Origin: Pseudomonadota bacterium
Lineage (GTDB): Bacteria; Pseudomonadota; Gammaproteobacteria; Burkholderiales; Burkholderiaceae_B
Length of the DNA: 45,930 bases
Direction of reading: 5' to 3'
Assembly (NCBI GenBank): GCA_023387815.1
Contig: JAEWHK010000047.1
Span: forward strand, 1 to 45,930
Shown here in pieces: positions 34,966 through 43,898 of the stretch. Each line of letters starts with the position of its first letter. Position 1 is the stretch's first letter. The notes beneath the pieces were generated by a model. That model worked only from the letters and a program-made list of their open reading frames with translations. It was not told the DNA's origin and ran no database searches. Made by a program: the position numbers and the translations under genes.

Positions 34966-34984
34966 TATCAGGTTATCTGATAAC
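34966..34984. promoter_or_regulatory. overlapping palindromes, probable GntR autoregulatory site
   Basis: Two perfect palindromes overlap 11 bp upstream of the GntR start: TATCAG-GTTAT-CTGATA (34966-34982) and GTTATC-T-GATAAC (34972-34984). Their place at the GntR promoter fits autoregulation. Confidence 0.65.
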
Positions 34985-35129
34985 TTTGCTGATTATTGGA
35001 AGTCATTCAGTTATTTATTTTAGGGAGGTCGAAAATATTGACTTGCGGCCGGCAGTAAACTTTTTATGAATCGGCAGGCACGACTTCAAAGGGCAAGGCC
35101 GGATTCACAGACCCGTCCCGCCCCCAATA

Positions 35130-36770
35130 TCAGCGATCGCGCTTAGGATCCTCTTTTTTGGAGGGCGCCTCAGCCGGTGACTCGCTCCGGTCGCCGTTCT
35201 CTGAATCCACGTCACCCGCTTCGGGCTTTTCCGCAGCGGCCTCGTCTATTGTTTTTGCCGCTTCCGACTGTTCTGCGTCTACCGGAACGTCTTCCGACCG
35301 ATGGCGCTCGCCCTCATTACCCTCATCACCATTAACGGCCTCATCGCCCTCATCGCCATTAACGGCCTCTTCTTCGCTATGGCTCGCATCACCTTCTTCA
35401 CCGGTCAGGGCCAGATCCTCGTCGGCTACATTGGTATCCACATCATTGCGCTGGGGAAGATTCAGTTCGCTGATCGGATCTCCGGCCTGAATGATATCCA
35501 GCACTTTGTCCATGGCTTCCGGATCAGAGGAAATATCAATGGATTCATTGACACGAGGATCAAGCGCCGTGGCCACTGGCGATGCAGGCACGCTGACCGA
35601 CATGGGAACGAACGGCTCGGGATCCACCCGGTACGTACCCTTGACTTTCTCCTTGCGCACAAATATGACAAGTGAAAATGCAGCAAGTGACGTATAGATA
35701 TAGAACATATGCGCGCCGCCAATGTCCATGAGTTTACCCACCAGCAGCGGACCCAGACTGGCACCCACACCATAGGTCATGAGCAGCACTCCGCTAAGAC
35801 CAACGCGCAAGGCGGGGTCCACGTGTTCGTTGGCAAACGCGGTCGCCAGCGGGTAAATAGTAAATTGCAGCACGCCAAATATCGCAACCAGCACCAGCAT
35901 GAGCGGATATGGCAGATGCCAGTACCCGTATAGCGGTATGGTCAGCACCCCCAGCAACAGCGCGTTGAAGCGAATCATGTTGAGCCGGTAAATGCGGTCG
36001 GACAGCCAGCCCATAGGCCACTGCGAAAGCAGCCCCGCCATCACCGAGACAGACAGGAACAGGGCAACCTGATCGGTATTCATGCCCTCCTTGCTCGCAT
36101 AGACCGGACCCAGACCATAAAAGGAACCGGTAATACTGCCCGCGACAAACAGCACAAACATGGACATCGGCACCAGTCGAATAAAGACTTTCAGTTTGAT
36201 CGGCGTGTGAACCTGAAGCGCGGGATGGCTTCTGCGGGTAATAGCAACCGGAATGAGACACAAGGCCATTGACATGGCCACCACGTTCAGCGTGATCAGG
36301 TCCTCGGGCGAGAAGAACGACACGGTCATCTGACCGACCACCAGCCCCAGCCCTGACATCACCATATAGAATGCAAAAACGCTGCCGCGCTGCTTCTGAT
36401 CGGCCTGATCGTTAAGCCAGCTTTCCAGCACCATGTACTGGGTCACCATGGTCGCGCCCGTCAGAAACCGCAGAAAAACCCAGATAGGCAGCAAGGGGGT
36501 AATGGTCTGAGCCAGTACAAGAACAGTGACCATGGCCGCAGAAATCGCATAGGCACGAATATGACCCACGCGCTGTACCAGCTTATGGCCGAACCTGGCA
36601 CCCAGTACCTGACCGGTATAAAAGGCCGCGATCAGCAAACCGATCCAGACCTGGCTGACCCCCTGATGCGTCAGATGCAGCGCAATAAAGGTGTTGTACA
36701 ACCCCGTACCCAGCGACATTAACAAGGTCGCAAGATAAAGCGAGAAAAAAGACAGGAAAAGGCTGATCAT
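35130..36770 (-). CDS. YcaD-like MFS transporter with acidic tail
   Basis: 546 aa. Residues 1-385 form a 12-helix major facilitator with LGARFGHKLVQRVGH and WPMGWLSDRIYRLNMIRFNA loops, close to the YcaD group. From about 395 the protein changes to a ~150-residue cytoplasmic tail rich in Asp, Glu, Ser and Ala, including a duplicated 9-residue unit EAVNGDEGD. A short helix-like segment DPEAMDKVLDIIQAGD lies at the base of the tail. Substrate unknown; the tail is unusual for the family. Confidence 0.85.
   Translation of the reverse strand: MISLFLSFFSLYLATLLMSLGTGLYNTFIALHLTHQGVSQVWIGLLIAAFYTGQVLGARFGHKLVQRVGHIRAYAISAAMVTVLVLAQTITPLLPIWVFLRFLTGATMVTQYMVLESWLNDQADQKQRGSVFAFYMVMSGLGLVVGQMTVSFFSPEDLITLNVVAMSMALCLIPVAITRRSHPALQVHTPIKLKVFIRLVPMSMFVLFVAGSITGSFYGLGPVYASKEGMNTDQVALFLSVSVMAGLLSQWPMGWLSDRIYRLNMIRFNALLLGVLTIPLYGYWHLPYPLMLVLVAIFGVLQFTIYPLATAFANEHVDPALRVGLSGVLLMTYGVGASLGPLLVGKLMDIGGAHMFYIYTSLAAFSLVIFVRKEKVKGTYRVDPEPFVPMSVSVPASPVATALDPRVNESIDISSDPEAMDKVLDIIQAGDPISELNLPQRNDVDTNVADEDLALTGEEGDASHSEEEAVNGDEGDEAVNGDEGNEGERHRSEDVPVDAEQSEAAKTIDEAAAEKPEAGDVDSENGDRSESPAEAPSKKEDPKRDR
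35320..35373 (-). repeat. 27-nt tandem duplication in the MFS tail
   Basis: Two adjacent 27-nt units, nearly identical, encode EAVNGDEGD-type repeats in the acidic tail. It is another in-frame expansion like those in imuA and dnaE2. Confidence 0.85.
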
Positions 36771-36900
36771 TCTGACCTGACCGGAAAACAGGAGGGAAAT
36801 AAAATCAAATATGAAATAACAACGGTACTGCTATGCCGGGCACTCTTGACGGACAAGCCGGGACTACGCAAGCGTTACACGCAGCCCCGGACTTTTGTAA

Positions 36901-37395
36901 TTACAGTTGTGAAAGGATCGTTTCAGTACCACTGATTGTGTATTGACCGCCTTCTTCCACATTCAGCTGTTTAACAACACCATCATCCAGCACGGCAGAG
37001 TAGCGACGTGAACGCACGCCCAGACCACGGGCAATCATGTCCAGCTCCAGACCCAGTTCCTTGGTCCAGGTGGCAGACCCATCGGCCAGCAGACGGATCG
37101 TTCCGGTAGCACCGGTATCGCGCCCCCAGGCGCCCATCACGAATGCATCGTTGACGGCAACACACCAGATTTCATCAACGCCTTTGGCCTTGATTTTGTC
37201 AGCATCACGAATGAAATCAACCAGATGTTTGGAAGTACATGTCGGCGTAAAGGCACCGGGCACACCAAAAATCACGATCTTTTTTCCTTTTACCAGTTCG
37301 GATACCTTGAACGCCTGCGGTCCGGATTCCTGGCCATTTTCCACGAATTCCGTCAGCGTTCCTTCGGGTACACGATCGCCAATGCTGATTGTCAT
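36901..37395 (-). CDS. peroxiredoxin (Prx5-like)
   Basis: 164 aa thiol peroxidase. The peroxidatic Cys53 lies in PGAFTPTCTSKH, the Prx5/AhpC-TSA signature; VNDAFVMGAWGRD follows. AGGAG is 6 nt before ATG 37395. It reduces peroxides, probably with glutathione or glutaredoxin as in Prx5 relatives. It is divergent from moaC; the 310-bp gap 37396-37705 holds no well-supported gene. Confidence 0.93.
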   Translation of the reverse strand: MTISIGDRVPEGTLTEFVENGQESGPQAFKVSELVKGKKIVIFGVPGAFTPTCTSKHLVDFIRDADKIKAKGVDEIWCVAVNDAFVMGAWGRDTGATGTIRLLADGSATWTKELGLELDMIARGLGVRSRRYSAVLDDGVVKQLNVEEGGQYTISGTETILSQL

Positions 37396-37705
37396 AACAA
37401 CTCCTGTCTCGTTAATAAAATCTGTGCTGCTAGTGTAACACCTGCCCTCTGTTCAATGGCCAATTTTCGGGCGTTCCGGGCCCGCGTCGACAAGCAGAAA
37501 TAGCGCGTCGGCAGCCAGCGGGCCGCGACACAAAAACCGTCGCGACCATTCCTGTTTTCACATTCGTCGCAAATAAAGGTATAGTTATTGAGTGCAGTGA
37601 GCAACGAGGCCATGAAGGCGTCCGGCCACATGACAATTCTGTTGGCTGCTCCGCTCACCGTCACAATATTCAACTGAATTGCACGGTTTTGACCGCCCCA
37701 AGCGA

Positions 37706-38233
37706 ATGAAAAATACACCCTTAGCTTCCAATCCGCCAGGTGAAGATACATCACCCGCAACTTCCCTGAGTCATCTGGACGAATCCGGTCAGGTTCGCAT
37801 GGTCGATGTCCTTGGTAAAACGGCCACTGCCCGCAAGGCAATCGCACGTAGCGTCGTACGCATGACCGAACGTTCTTTTAATGCGCTGAATGCCGCAGAG
37901 AACAGCAAGGGTGAAGTGCTCAATACTGCGCGTGTTGCCGGTGTGCTGGCTGCCAAACGCTGTGCCGATCTGATCCCCATGTGCCACAGCCTGCCTCTGA
38001 CGTTTGCGGGCATCGATTTCACTCTGGATGAGCAAAGCCTGACCGTGACCATCGATGCCACCTGCCACAGCGATTACAAAACGGGCGTCGAAATGGAAGC
38101 GCTGACTGCCTGTTCCATTGCCGCGCTCACCATTTATGACATGTGCAAGGCGGCCGACAAGGGCATTATCATCGAAAACACCCGCCTGATTTACAAATCC
38201 GGTGGGAAAAGTGGAGAGTGGCGCGGTGATTAA
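37706..38233 (+). CDS. moaC: cyclic pyranopterin monophosphate synthase MoaC
   Basis: 175 aa. It converts the MoaA product to cyclic pyranopterin monophosphate, the first committed intermediate of molybdenum cofactor. Motifs are MVDVLGKTATAR, LIPMCHSLPLTF, THE Lys125-containing DYKTGVEMEALT and DMCKAADKGI (Lys152). ATG 37706 is used; TTG 37679 is possible. It heads a five-gene Moco run on the plus strand. Confidence 0.94.
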   Translation: MKNTPLASNPPGEDTSPATSLSHLDESGQVRMVDVLGKTATARKAIARSVVRMTERSFNALNAAENSKGEVLNTARVAGVLAAKRCADLIPMCHSLPLTFAGIDFTLDEQSLTVTIDATCHSDYKTGVEMEALTACSIAALTIYDMCKAADKGIIIENTRLIYKSGGKSGEWRGD

Positions 38234-38465
38234 TGTGCTTTATTTCGCGCGAATTGCCGAACTCACCGGAAAAAGAACCGAGCAGTTGAGTCTGGCCGCG
38301 CCACAGACCGTGGAGCAATGGCTGGCGCAGCTGAACATGAACTATCCGGCACTGAAAGAGCTGAAGGTGCTCAAGGTAGCGGTCAATAAAAAACATGCGC
38401 GGCCCGATACCCTGCTGCAGGACGGCGACGAAGTGGCCATTTTTGAGCCAGTGACAGGAGGCTGA
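38226..38465 (+). CDS. moaD: molybdopterin synthase sulfur carrier subunit MoaD
   Basis: 79 aa ubiquitin-like sulfur carrier ending in the required Gly-Gly (PVTGG), where thiocarboxylate forms. VLYFARIAELTGK and GDEVAIFEPV are typical. GTG 38226 is preferred: GGAG lies 9 nt upstream and the start overlaps the moaC stop by 8 bases. Upstream in-frame GTG codons (38202, 38211) add residues without family support. Confidence 0.9.
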   Translation: MINVLYFARIAELTGKRTEQLSLAAPQTVEQWLAQLNMNYPALKELKVLKVAVNKKHARPDTLLQDGDEVAIFEPVTGG

Positions 38466-38466
38466 T

Positions 38467-38535
38467 ATGCAACCGCCCGGACGCAAGGCTTTGTCTGTCG
38501 TATCAGACATCAGCAAATTGAAACGCGGAGACTGA
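38467..38535 (+). CDS. 22-codon micro-ORF between moaD and moaE
   Basis: 22 codons, starting MQPPGRKALS and ending SKLKRGD, with a near-ideal AGGAGG ribosome site 5 nt upstream, overlapping the moaD stop region. It stops one base before the moaE ATG. The peptide is basic and has no recognised motif. It may be a coupling ORF or a remnant; it is not proven to be expressed. Confidence 0.45.
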   Translation: MQPPGRKALSVVSDISKLKRGD

Positions 38536-38536
38536 G

Positions 38537-39040
38537 ATGATCATCATTCAGGAAACCGACTTTGATGCCGGTCAGCTGATTCGCGAATTGGCTGAACGCA
38601 CCAGCGGCGCCGCTGGTGCAGTGGCCACTTTTGTTGGCTATGTTCGCGATTATTCCTCGTCGCAGCCCACCCAGGAACTGTTTCTGGAACATTACCCGGG
38701 CATGTGCGAACAGGAAATTGCAGATATTGTCAGCGAGGCCGGGCAGCGATGGGATGTGATCGACAGCACGGTCATACATCGCGTTGGCCCGCTAGCTCGT
38801 CAGGAGCAGATTGTTTTTGTGGGCGTGGCCAGCGCGCATCGTGGCGATGCTTTTCATGCCTGCGAATATATTATGGATGCACTCAAAACCCGCGCACCCT
38901 TCTGGAAACGGGAAACGCTTGCCGATGGCAAGGCATTCTGGGTGGAAGCACGCGGCAGCGACCAGGACAGTCTGGACAAATGGAATAAACCGGATCACAA
39001 AACCGATACACCCGTTACGCAGCAGGAAGTTCACAAATGA
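38537..39040 (+). CDS. moaE: molybdopterin synthase catalytic subunit MoaE
   Basis: 167 aa. With MoaD it transfers two sulfurs to cPMP to give molybdopterin. GAVATFVGYVRDYS, LEHYPGMCE, HRVGPL, VGVASAHRGDAFHACEYIMDALKTRAPFWKRE (conserved Lys residues) match MoaE. A ~20-residue hydrophilic tail follows. Its stop overlaps the moaB start as ATGA. Confidence 0.95.
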   Translation: MIIIQETDFDAGQLIRELAERTSGAAGAVATFVGYVRDYSSSQPTQELFLEHYPGMCEQEIADIVSEAGQRWDVIDSTVIHRVGPLARQEQIVFVGVASAHRGDAFHACEYIMDALKTRAPFWKRETLADGKAFWVEARGSDQDSLDKWNKPDHKTDTPVTQQEVHK

Positions 39041-39561
39041 AATCCCTCACCGACAAAGAATCACGCGTTGCCCTGCGCATCGCCGTACTGACCATACACG
39101 ACAGTCGTACTCCGGAAACAGACACTTCGGGCCGCTATCTGGCTCAGGCGCTTGAAGAGAGTGGACATGTGCTGGCCAGCCAGGCCATCTGTCCGGATAA
39201 TCGTTATGCGATTCGCAAACAGCTGTCCGACTGGATTCTGGATGATCAGGTGCACGCCATTATCACAAATGGCGGAACCGGCATGCGCGACAAGAATTCG
39301 ACCATTGCTGCGGTCACGCCGCTGTTCGACAGCGAGATTGCCGGTTTCGGCGAACTCTTTCGCGCGTATTCCTTTGCCGATATTGGTTCTTCCGGCCTGC
39401 AGTCAAATGCACTGGGTGGCAAGGCAAACAATACGCTGATTTTCTGCCTGCCCGGTTCCTCCTCTGCCTGCCGGCTTGGCTGGGAAAAAATTCTGCGCGA
39501 GCAGTTTGACAGCCACCATCAGCCCTGCAATTTCGCTTCGGCCTACGCACCCCGCAGCTAA
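39037..39561 (+). CDS. moaB: molybdenum cofactor biosynthesis protein MoaB
   Basis: 174 aa MoaB/Mog-fold protein, acting at molybdopterin adenylylation. Key motifs are LTIHDSRTPETDTSG near residue 18 and TNGGTGMRDKNSTI, where the family GGTG loop is kept, then ALGGKANNTLIFCLPGS. It overlaps moaE by 4 bases. moeA follows after 37 bp. Confidence 0.92.
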   Translation: MKSLTDKESRVALRIAVLTIHDSRTPETDTSGRYLAQALEESGHVLASQAICPDNRYAIRKQLSDWILDDQVHAIITNGGTGMRDKNSTIAAVTPLFDSEIAGFGELFRAYSFADIGSSGLQSNALGGKANNTLIFCLPGSSSACRLGWEKILREQFDSHHQPCNFASAYAPRS

Positions 39562-39598
39562 AGTCGAATTCCACCAAGAGACACTTCAGGAAAACAAG

Positions 39599-40807
39599 AT
39601 GCTTGATTTTGATACCGCCCAGCAGCGCCTGCTGGATTTGCCCGTAGGCGACATTCCCGTGGAAAACGTCGAACTGCAGCACGCCCTGGGTCGCGTGCTC
39701 GCCCAGGATGTCATTGCCACACTGGATATGCCGTCTGCCGATAACAGTTCCATGGACGGCTATGCCTTGCGTCTGGAAGATTACGCAGAAGGCAAGGCGC
39801 TGCCGGTGCAGCAACGCGTTTATGCCGGCGAGGCGCCCGCTCCCCAGGAGCCGGGAAAAATTTCACGCATTTTTACGGGCAGTCTGGTGCCGCAAGGCGC
39901 TGATACGGTCGTCATACAGGAAGTCTGCGTTGAGGACGATGGCAAAGTCACCATTAACGAGGCACCCACCCATGGTCAGAATATTCGTCGTCAGGGCGAA
40001 GATACCCGCAAGGGCAGCGTACTGCTGAAAAAAGGGACACTCGTTGGTGCCGCTGAAATCGGACTGATTGCCACGCAAGGTATAGACACGCTGCAGATGT
40101 ATCGGCAACTCAAGGTGGGAATTATGACTACCGGTGATGAACTGGTTCCCGTCGGCCAGTCCCGCGAATCCTCACAGATCTTCAATTCCAATGCGCCCAT
40201 GCTGAGCGCGCTATTTACCACGCTGGGCGCGCGCGTAGAGCATGTCGTGCATGCGGCCGACGAACTGGAAGTCACGCGCCAGGCCCTGCGAACCCTGTTT
40301 GACAGTTGTGATCTGGTCATTAGCGTTGGTGGCGTGTCGGTTGGAGAAAAGGATCTGGTCAAGCCCGCGCTGGAAGCCCTGGGCGCCAGTCTGGACTTCT
40401 GGAAAGTGCGAATGAAACCGGGTAAACCGGTGGCCCTGGCCAGCGTGGATAACACACCTGTGATTTGCCTGCCGGGCAATCCGGTATCCTCCTATGCCGT
40501 GCTGGCCGTACTGGTATCTCCCTTGGTGCGCAAACTGCAGGGACGCAACGAATGCCTGCCGACTCGCTTTCAGGCAATTCTCAAGACAGACAAGATTTTC
40601 AATGAAACACGCGATGAATTTTTGCGCGTTCGGGTAACACAGGATGAGGGCACCGGCCAGTTCATGGCCGAGCCCTATGACCGTCAGGGTTCCGGCATGA
40701 GCTCTTCCCTGCCCTGGGCCAATGCATTTGCACGCGTTCCCGCGGTACAGAAATACACCGGCGGTGATCGCGTGTGGGTTTATCCAAAAGAGGAATGGAT
40801 TCGTTAA
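39599..40807 (+). CDS. moeA: molybdopterin molybdenumtransferase MoeA
   Basis: 402 aa. It inserts molybdate into adenylylated molybdopterin. The signature DNSSMDGYAL is at about residue 48, and TTGDELVPVG, SVGGVSVGEKD, KPGKPVALA and CLPGNPVSS mark the domain III fold. ATG 39599 with AGGA upstream is preferred over the frame start at 39476. It converges on mobA with a 4-base overlap of stop codons. Confidence 0.95.
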   Translation: MLDFDTAQQRLLDLPVGDIPVENVELQHALGRVLAQDVIATLDMPSADNSSMDGYALRLEDYAEGKALPVQQRVYAGEAPAPQEPGKISRIFTGSLVPQGADTVVIQEVCVEDDGKVTINEAPTHGQNIRRQGEDTRKGSVLLKKGTLVGAAEIGLIATQGIDTLQMYRQLKVGIMTTGDELVPVGQSRESSQIFNSNAPMLSALFTTLGARVEHVVHAADELEVTRQALRTLFDSCDLVISVGGVSVGEKDLVKPALEALGASLDFWKVRMKPGKPVALASVDNTPVICLPGNPVSSYAVLAVLVSPLVRKLQGRNECLPTRFQAILKTDKIFNETRDEFLRVRVTQDEGTGQFMAEPYDRQGSGMSSSLPWANAFARVPAVQKYTGGDRVWVYPKEEWIR

Positions 40808-41547
40808 TCCGGGGTATTGCGTGCCTGAACCTGCGTCAGGTCTTCCTGCGTGTTCACATTTACAAATGCTTCTGCATCATCAAAAACCACACGCAAGGCC
40901 TGTTGTGCTTCCAGCCAGGGAAGCACAGCGCGCCGGCCGCTTTGCAGATAGTCGCCCAGGGTGTCGAGCACAGACACGTTCATAAGCAGGCAAACGGAAT
41001 GGTCGCGTGCACCAGCATGAACAAAAGCAATCTGCCCACCCTGAGTCATCAGCGCTTCAAATAAACGCGGAACATAGTCCTTCGGCAGCAGAGGCATATC
41101 GCAGGCGGCAACCACCAGCCAGCTTGTATTCACATGAGGCGCGGCGGCAAGCAGCCCGGCCAGCGGCCCTTGACTCGCACCGAGTTGCTCGTCGTCGGCA
41201 ATGACCCTTCCGTAGTCTTTATATTGATCCTGATGCCGGTTTGCACTGATCAGGATACGATCGGCATAAGGCCTGATGACGTCAAGAACCCATTCAATGA
41301 AGGGTCGACCATGCAGCGAGACCAGCCCCTTGTCCACGCCCCCCAGTCGGCTGCCCTGCCCGCCGGCCAGAATCAGCGCAGTCACATCCTGCGCCAGTAA
41401 AGGCTTATGCGACGGCATATCCTCTGTCTTATGCGAAGCGCTGTCAACGGGTTTGCGCGAAGACACATCGGCAGACGAGTCAGTCTCTCCGATAGCGATC
41501 GCATCTGCGCCGGATGTCGCCGTCCCGGGCTTTGCACGATCACTCAT
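40804..41547 (-). CDS. mobA: molybdenum cofactor guanylyltransferase MobA
   Basis: 247 aa. It adds GMP to Mo-molybdopterin to form the MGD cofactor used by formate dehydrogenase. The nucleotide-binding motif LILAGGQGSRLGGVDKGL begins near residue 58; CDMPLLP is the metal motif. The first ~50 residues are a hydrophilic extension with repeated SHK segments. The ATG at 41547 comes two bases after the moaA stop, and a G-rich ribosome site precedes it, so the extension is probably translated; ATG 41418 would give a standard length. Confidence 0.9.
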   Translation of the reverse strand: MSDRAKPGTATSGADAIAIGETDSSADVSSRKPVDSASHKTEDMPSHKPLLAQDVTALILAGGQGSRLGGVDKGLVSLHGRPFIEWVLDVIRPYADRILISANRHQDQYKDYGRVIADDEQLGASQGPLAGLLAAAPHVNTSWLVVAACDMPLLPKDYVPRLFEALMTQGGQIAFVHAGARDHSVCLLMNVSVLDTLGDYLQSGRRAVLPWLEAQQALRVVFDDAEAFVNVNTQEDLTQVQARNTPD

Positions 41548-41549
41548 GA

Positions 41550-42650
41550 TCAGCCCCCGATATAACTCATTTCGATTTTGTCGCGCGTGCCCTGAAGCTG
41601 ATCACGCAATTCAGAATAGCGGTCAGTTCTGCCGGTCCAGATGCCGGCGATGGCACAGGCAATATCGCGATCGGACACGGTGTCCGAGCGCAGCAGCGAG
41701 CGCATATCGTAACCCTGGTCTGCAAACAGACAGGTAAACAGTCTGCCTTCGGGCGACATGCGCAGACGCGTACAGTCTCCGCAGAATGCATGGGTCACAC
41801 TGGTGATAAGGCCAACCTCTCCACCACCATCAGCGTAACGCCAGCGTCGAGCCACTTCACCCGGATAATTGGCGTGCACAGGCTGCAGTTCAAATTTCGA
41901 TTGCAATATTTGCAGGATATCGCGCCCACTGATCACATCTGTCATATCCCAGTGATTGGTCACGCCGACATCCATGAATTCAATGAATCTCAGAATGTGT
42001 CCGCTATTTCGGAAATACTCAGCCATCGGAAGTATCTGATGATCGTTCACGCCTTTTTTAACGACCATGTTCACTTTGATTGGCGTTATTCCTGCCTGAC
42101 TGGCCGCTTCAATGCCCGCCAGTATCTGATCAACAGAGATGTGGCTGTCACTCATCTGCCGGAACAGATCGGGATCCAGCGCATCCAGACTTACCGTAAT
42201 ACGCTGAAGTCCGGCGTCGCGCAGCGGTACCGCCAGGCGCTCCAGCAGCGTCGCATTGGTGGTCAGGGCAATATCCAGCGGCCGATCATCCAGATCGCGG
42301 ATCTCTGACAGCATGGCAATCAGCCGTGTCATTTCTTTACGCAGCAACGGTTCGCCACCAGTAATGCGCAGTTTATTGACGCCCAGCCGGGCGAAGATGC
42401 GAGCGGTACGCGCAATTTCTTCAAAACTCAGAATCTGGTCATGCGGCAGGAACACATGATCACTGCCGAATTCTTCGCGCGGCATGCAATATGAGCATCG
42501 AAAATTACATTTGTCAGTAATAGAGATGCGCAGATCGCGCAAGGCGCGCCCAAACTGATCCACCACTGGCCTCCCGGGAACATAGGTGGCCTGCGGTATT
42601 GGTCTTGATGCCGTTCTTCGAATATCGGAAATAGGAATAATTTTAGTCAT
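41550..42650 (-). CDS. moaA: GTP 3',8-cyclase MoaA
   Basis: 366 aa radical-SAM enzyme opening Moco synthesis by rearranging GTP. The N-terminal cluster motif CNFRCSYC gives Cys48, Cys52 and Cys55; the second cluster lies in HAFCGDCTRLRMSPEGRLFTC. The C-terminus ends in Gly-Gly (MSYIGG), needed for activity. It starts inside the last 8 bases of the upstream regulator gene and is followed by mobA after 2 bp, so all three form one unit. Confidence 0.96.
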   Translation of the reverse strand: MTKIIPISDIRRTASRPIPQATYVPGRPVVDQFGRALRDLRISITDKCNFRCSYCMPREEFGSDHVFLPHDQILSFEEIARTARIFARLGVNKLRITGGEPLLRKEMTRLIAMLSEIRDLDDRPLDIALTTNATLLERLAVPLRDAGLQRITVSLDALDPDLFRQMSDSHISVDQILAGIEAASQAGITPIKVNMVVKKGVNDHQILPMAEYFRNSGHILRFIEFMDVGVTNHWDMTDVISGRDILQILQSKFELQPVHANYPGEVARRWRYADGGGEVGLITSVTHAFCGDCTRLRMSPEGRLFTCLFADQGYDMRSLLRSDTVSDRDIACAIAGIWTGRTDRYSELRDQLQGTRDKIEMSYIGG

Positions 42651-43719
42651 GAAAGGCTTCGTCTACCGTCTGGATCGTGCCAGTCTCACTTGCATCATAC
42701 CCCACCAACTGGCCCAGAAATTCCAGATAATCGCTACTGCGCATGAAATGAATGAATTTTTCTACATTGATCTGCTGCAGACTGTTTCGGTGCAATGCAA
42801 AAAAATAACGCTCCCGTACCAGCGGAATGAAATCGAGGCCAAACCGGTGTGCGGCGGTCTGTACCCCGATGCCAACATCGGCCATGCCACTTGCAATATG
42901 TGCTGCAATGGCCATATGCGTGAATTCACTATCTTCAAAACCACTGACCGCCGAAGTTGAAATATTTTCTTCTTCGAGCATCAGCCCCACCAGAAAGCGG
43001 GTGCTCGAACCCGGCTGCCGGTTGACGAAGCGCACATCCTTGCGTGCCAGATCCCGAATCGACTGAATATTGCGAGGATTGCCGGGTTTGACGAACATGC
43101 CGGTATTGCGCACGGCCAGATGAACCAGCATATGGGTATCCCGGTTCAGCCAGGGCGCATAGCGTTCCAGGATTGCACCTTCAAACTTGCCGACAGGCAC
43201 CTGGAAGCCCGCCAGCTCACATTCACTCTGATCCAGGGCAGCCAGGGCCTCGATGGCCGTACGGTAGCGTAGCTCCAGAATGGTCGACGGCGTGTTCATA
43301 CGCTGCGTCAGCCCTTCTACCGCAAAACCGTGACTGGCATGCAGTCGAATATTGGGTGTGTGTTCCGGGATGAGTTTTTCCAGCTCTTCCTGCGATTCCG
43401 AGGCCAGACTTTCCAGCGTTGGAGACAACCTCGCCTGAATGCGACGGTTGGCCCAGACCAGGCGCTTGGCGAATTCGGATAACTCCGTGCCCTTACGCCG
43501 CTTCGTGATGAGCAGCGGCACACCAAAAACGTCTTCAAACTGGCGCAGCACGCCCCAGGCGTGACGATAGGAGTGGCCGCGGCTTTCACTGGCAGCAACA
43601 ATATTGCCACTCACGTCAATCTCCGCAAGCAAACCCAGCAACATGGACAGCGACAGCGTTTTGCCGTCAGGAGTTTCTATCGTCCACTCCGGATTGATCC
43701 GGATGGAAAAGGGGTACAT
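42643..43719 (-). CDS. ModE-like HTH regulator with binding-protein domain (FdsR-like)
   Basis: 358 aa. An N-terminal winged helix resembles LysR/ModE (LSMLLGLLAEIDVSGNIVAASESRGHSYRHAWGVLRQFEDVFG) and a C-terminal periplasmic-binding-protein-like domain starts at about residue 120 (PNIRLHASHGFAVE ... VNRQPGSSTRFLVGLML). This is the form of regulators found next to fds formate dehydrogenase genes; the ligand may be formate or molybdate-related but is not known. AAGGAGG is 5 nt before ATG 43719. It is divergent from fdsG and shares 8 bases with moaA. Confidence 0.82.
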   Translation of the reverse strand: MYPFSIRINPEWTIETPDGKTLSLSMLLGLLAEIDVSGNIVAASESRGHSYRHAWGVLRQFEDVFGVPLLITKRRKGTELSEFAKRLVWANRRIQARLSPTLESLASESQEELEKLIPEHTPNIRLHASHGFAVEGLTQRMNTPSTILELRYRTAIEALAALDQSECELAGFQVPVGKFEGAILERYAPWLNRDTHMLVHLAVRNTGMFVKPGNPRNIQSIRDLARKDVRFVNRQPGSSTRFLVGLMLEEENISTSAVSGFEDSEFTHMAIAAHIASGMADVGIGVQTAAHRFGLDFIPLVRERYFFALHRNSLQQINVEKFIHFMRSSDYLEFLGQLVGYDASETGTIQTVDEAFHD

Positions 43720-43778
43720 GTGTTGCCTCCTTGAATTGTTCTTGATATGTATTCTGTATATGTGTTTTTTAATTCATA

Positions 43779-43806
43779 TTGAAATTATATCTGAATTCGC
43801 TACTAT
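43779..43806 (+). promoter_or_regulatory. candidate fdsG promoter overlapping the divergent regulator promoter
   Basis: On plus, TTGAAA and TACTAT are 16 nt apart, about 125 bp before fdsG. On minus, TATAAT (43784-43789) lies inside the same stretch and fits a -10 for the regulator, 65 bp from its start. The two promoters would therefore overlap. Hexamer matches only; not tested. Confidence 0.5.
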
Positions 43807-43864
43807 TAGGGTAATCGTACGCCGAATACATGGGAATAACGGCTTCTCATATTTGCCGTGCTGC

Positions 43865-43898
43865 AGCATTTTAATATGCTAAAAATTGCATATAGCAT
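43865..43898. promoter_or_regulatory. inverted repeat cluster in the fdsG leader
   Basis: AGCATTTTAATATGCT at 43865-43880 is an inverted repeat, and ATGCTA then TAGCAT (43876-43898) form a second, overlapping pair. They lie 30-65 bp before fdsG, downstream of the candidate promoter, and could be a regulator binding site or an alternative promoter region. Confidence 0.5.

Noticed and set aside
37392..37847. Minus-strand frame whose stop overlaps the peroxiredoxin start as ATGA, with a C-x2-C pair
   Set aside because: Runs antisense into moaC, its last part looks like the peroxiredoxin leader, and no family is recognised; overlap is likely chance.
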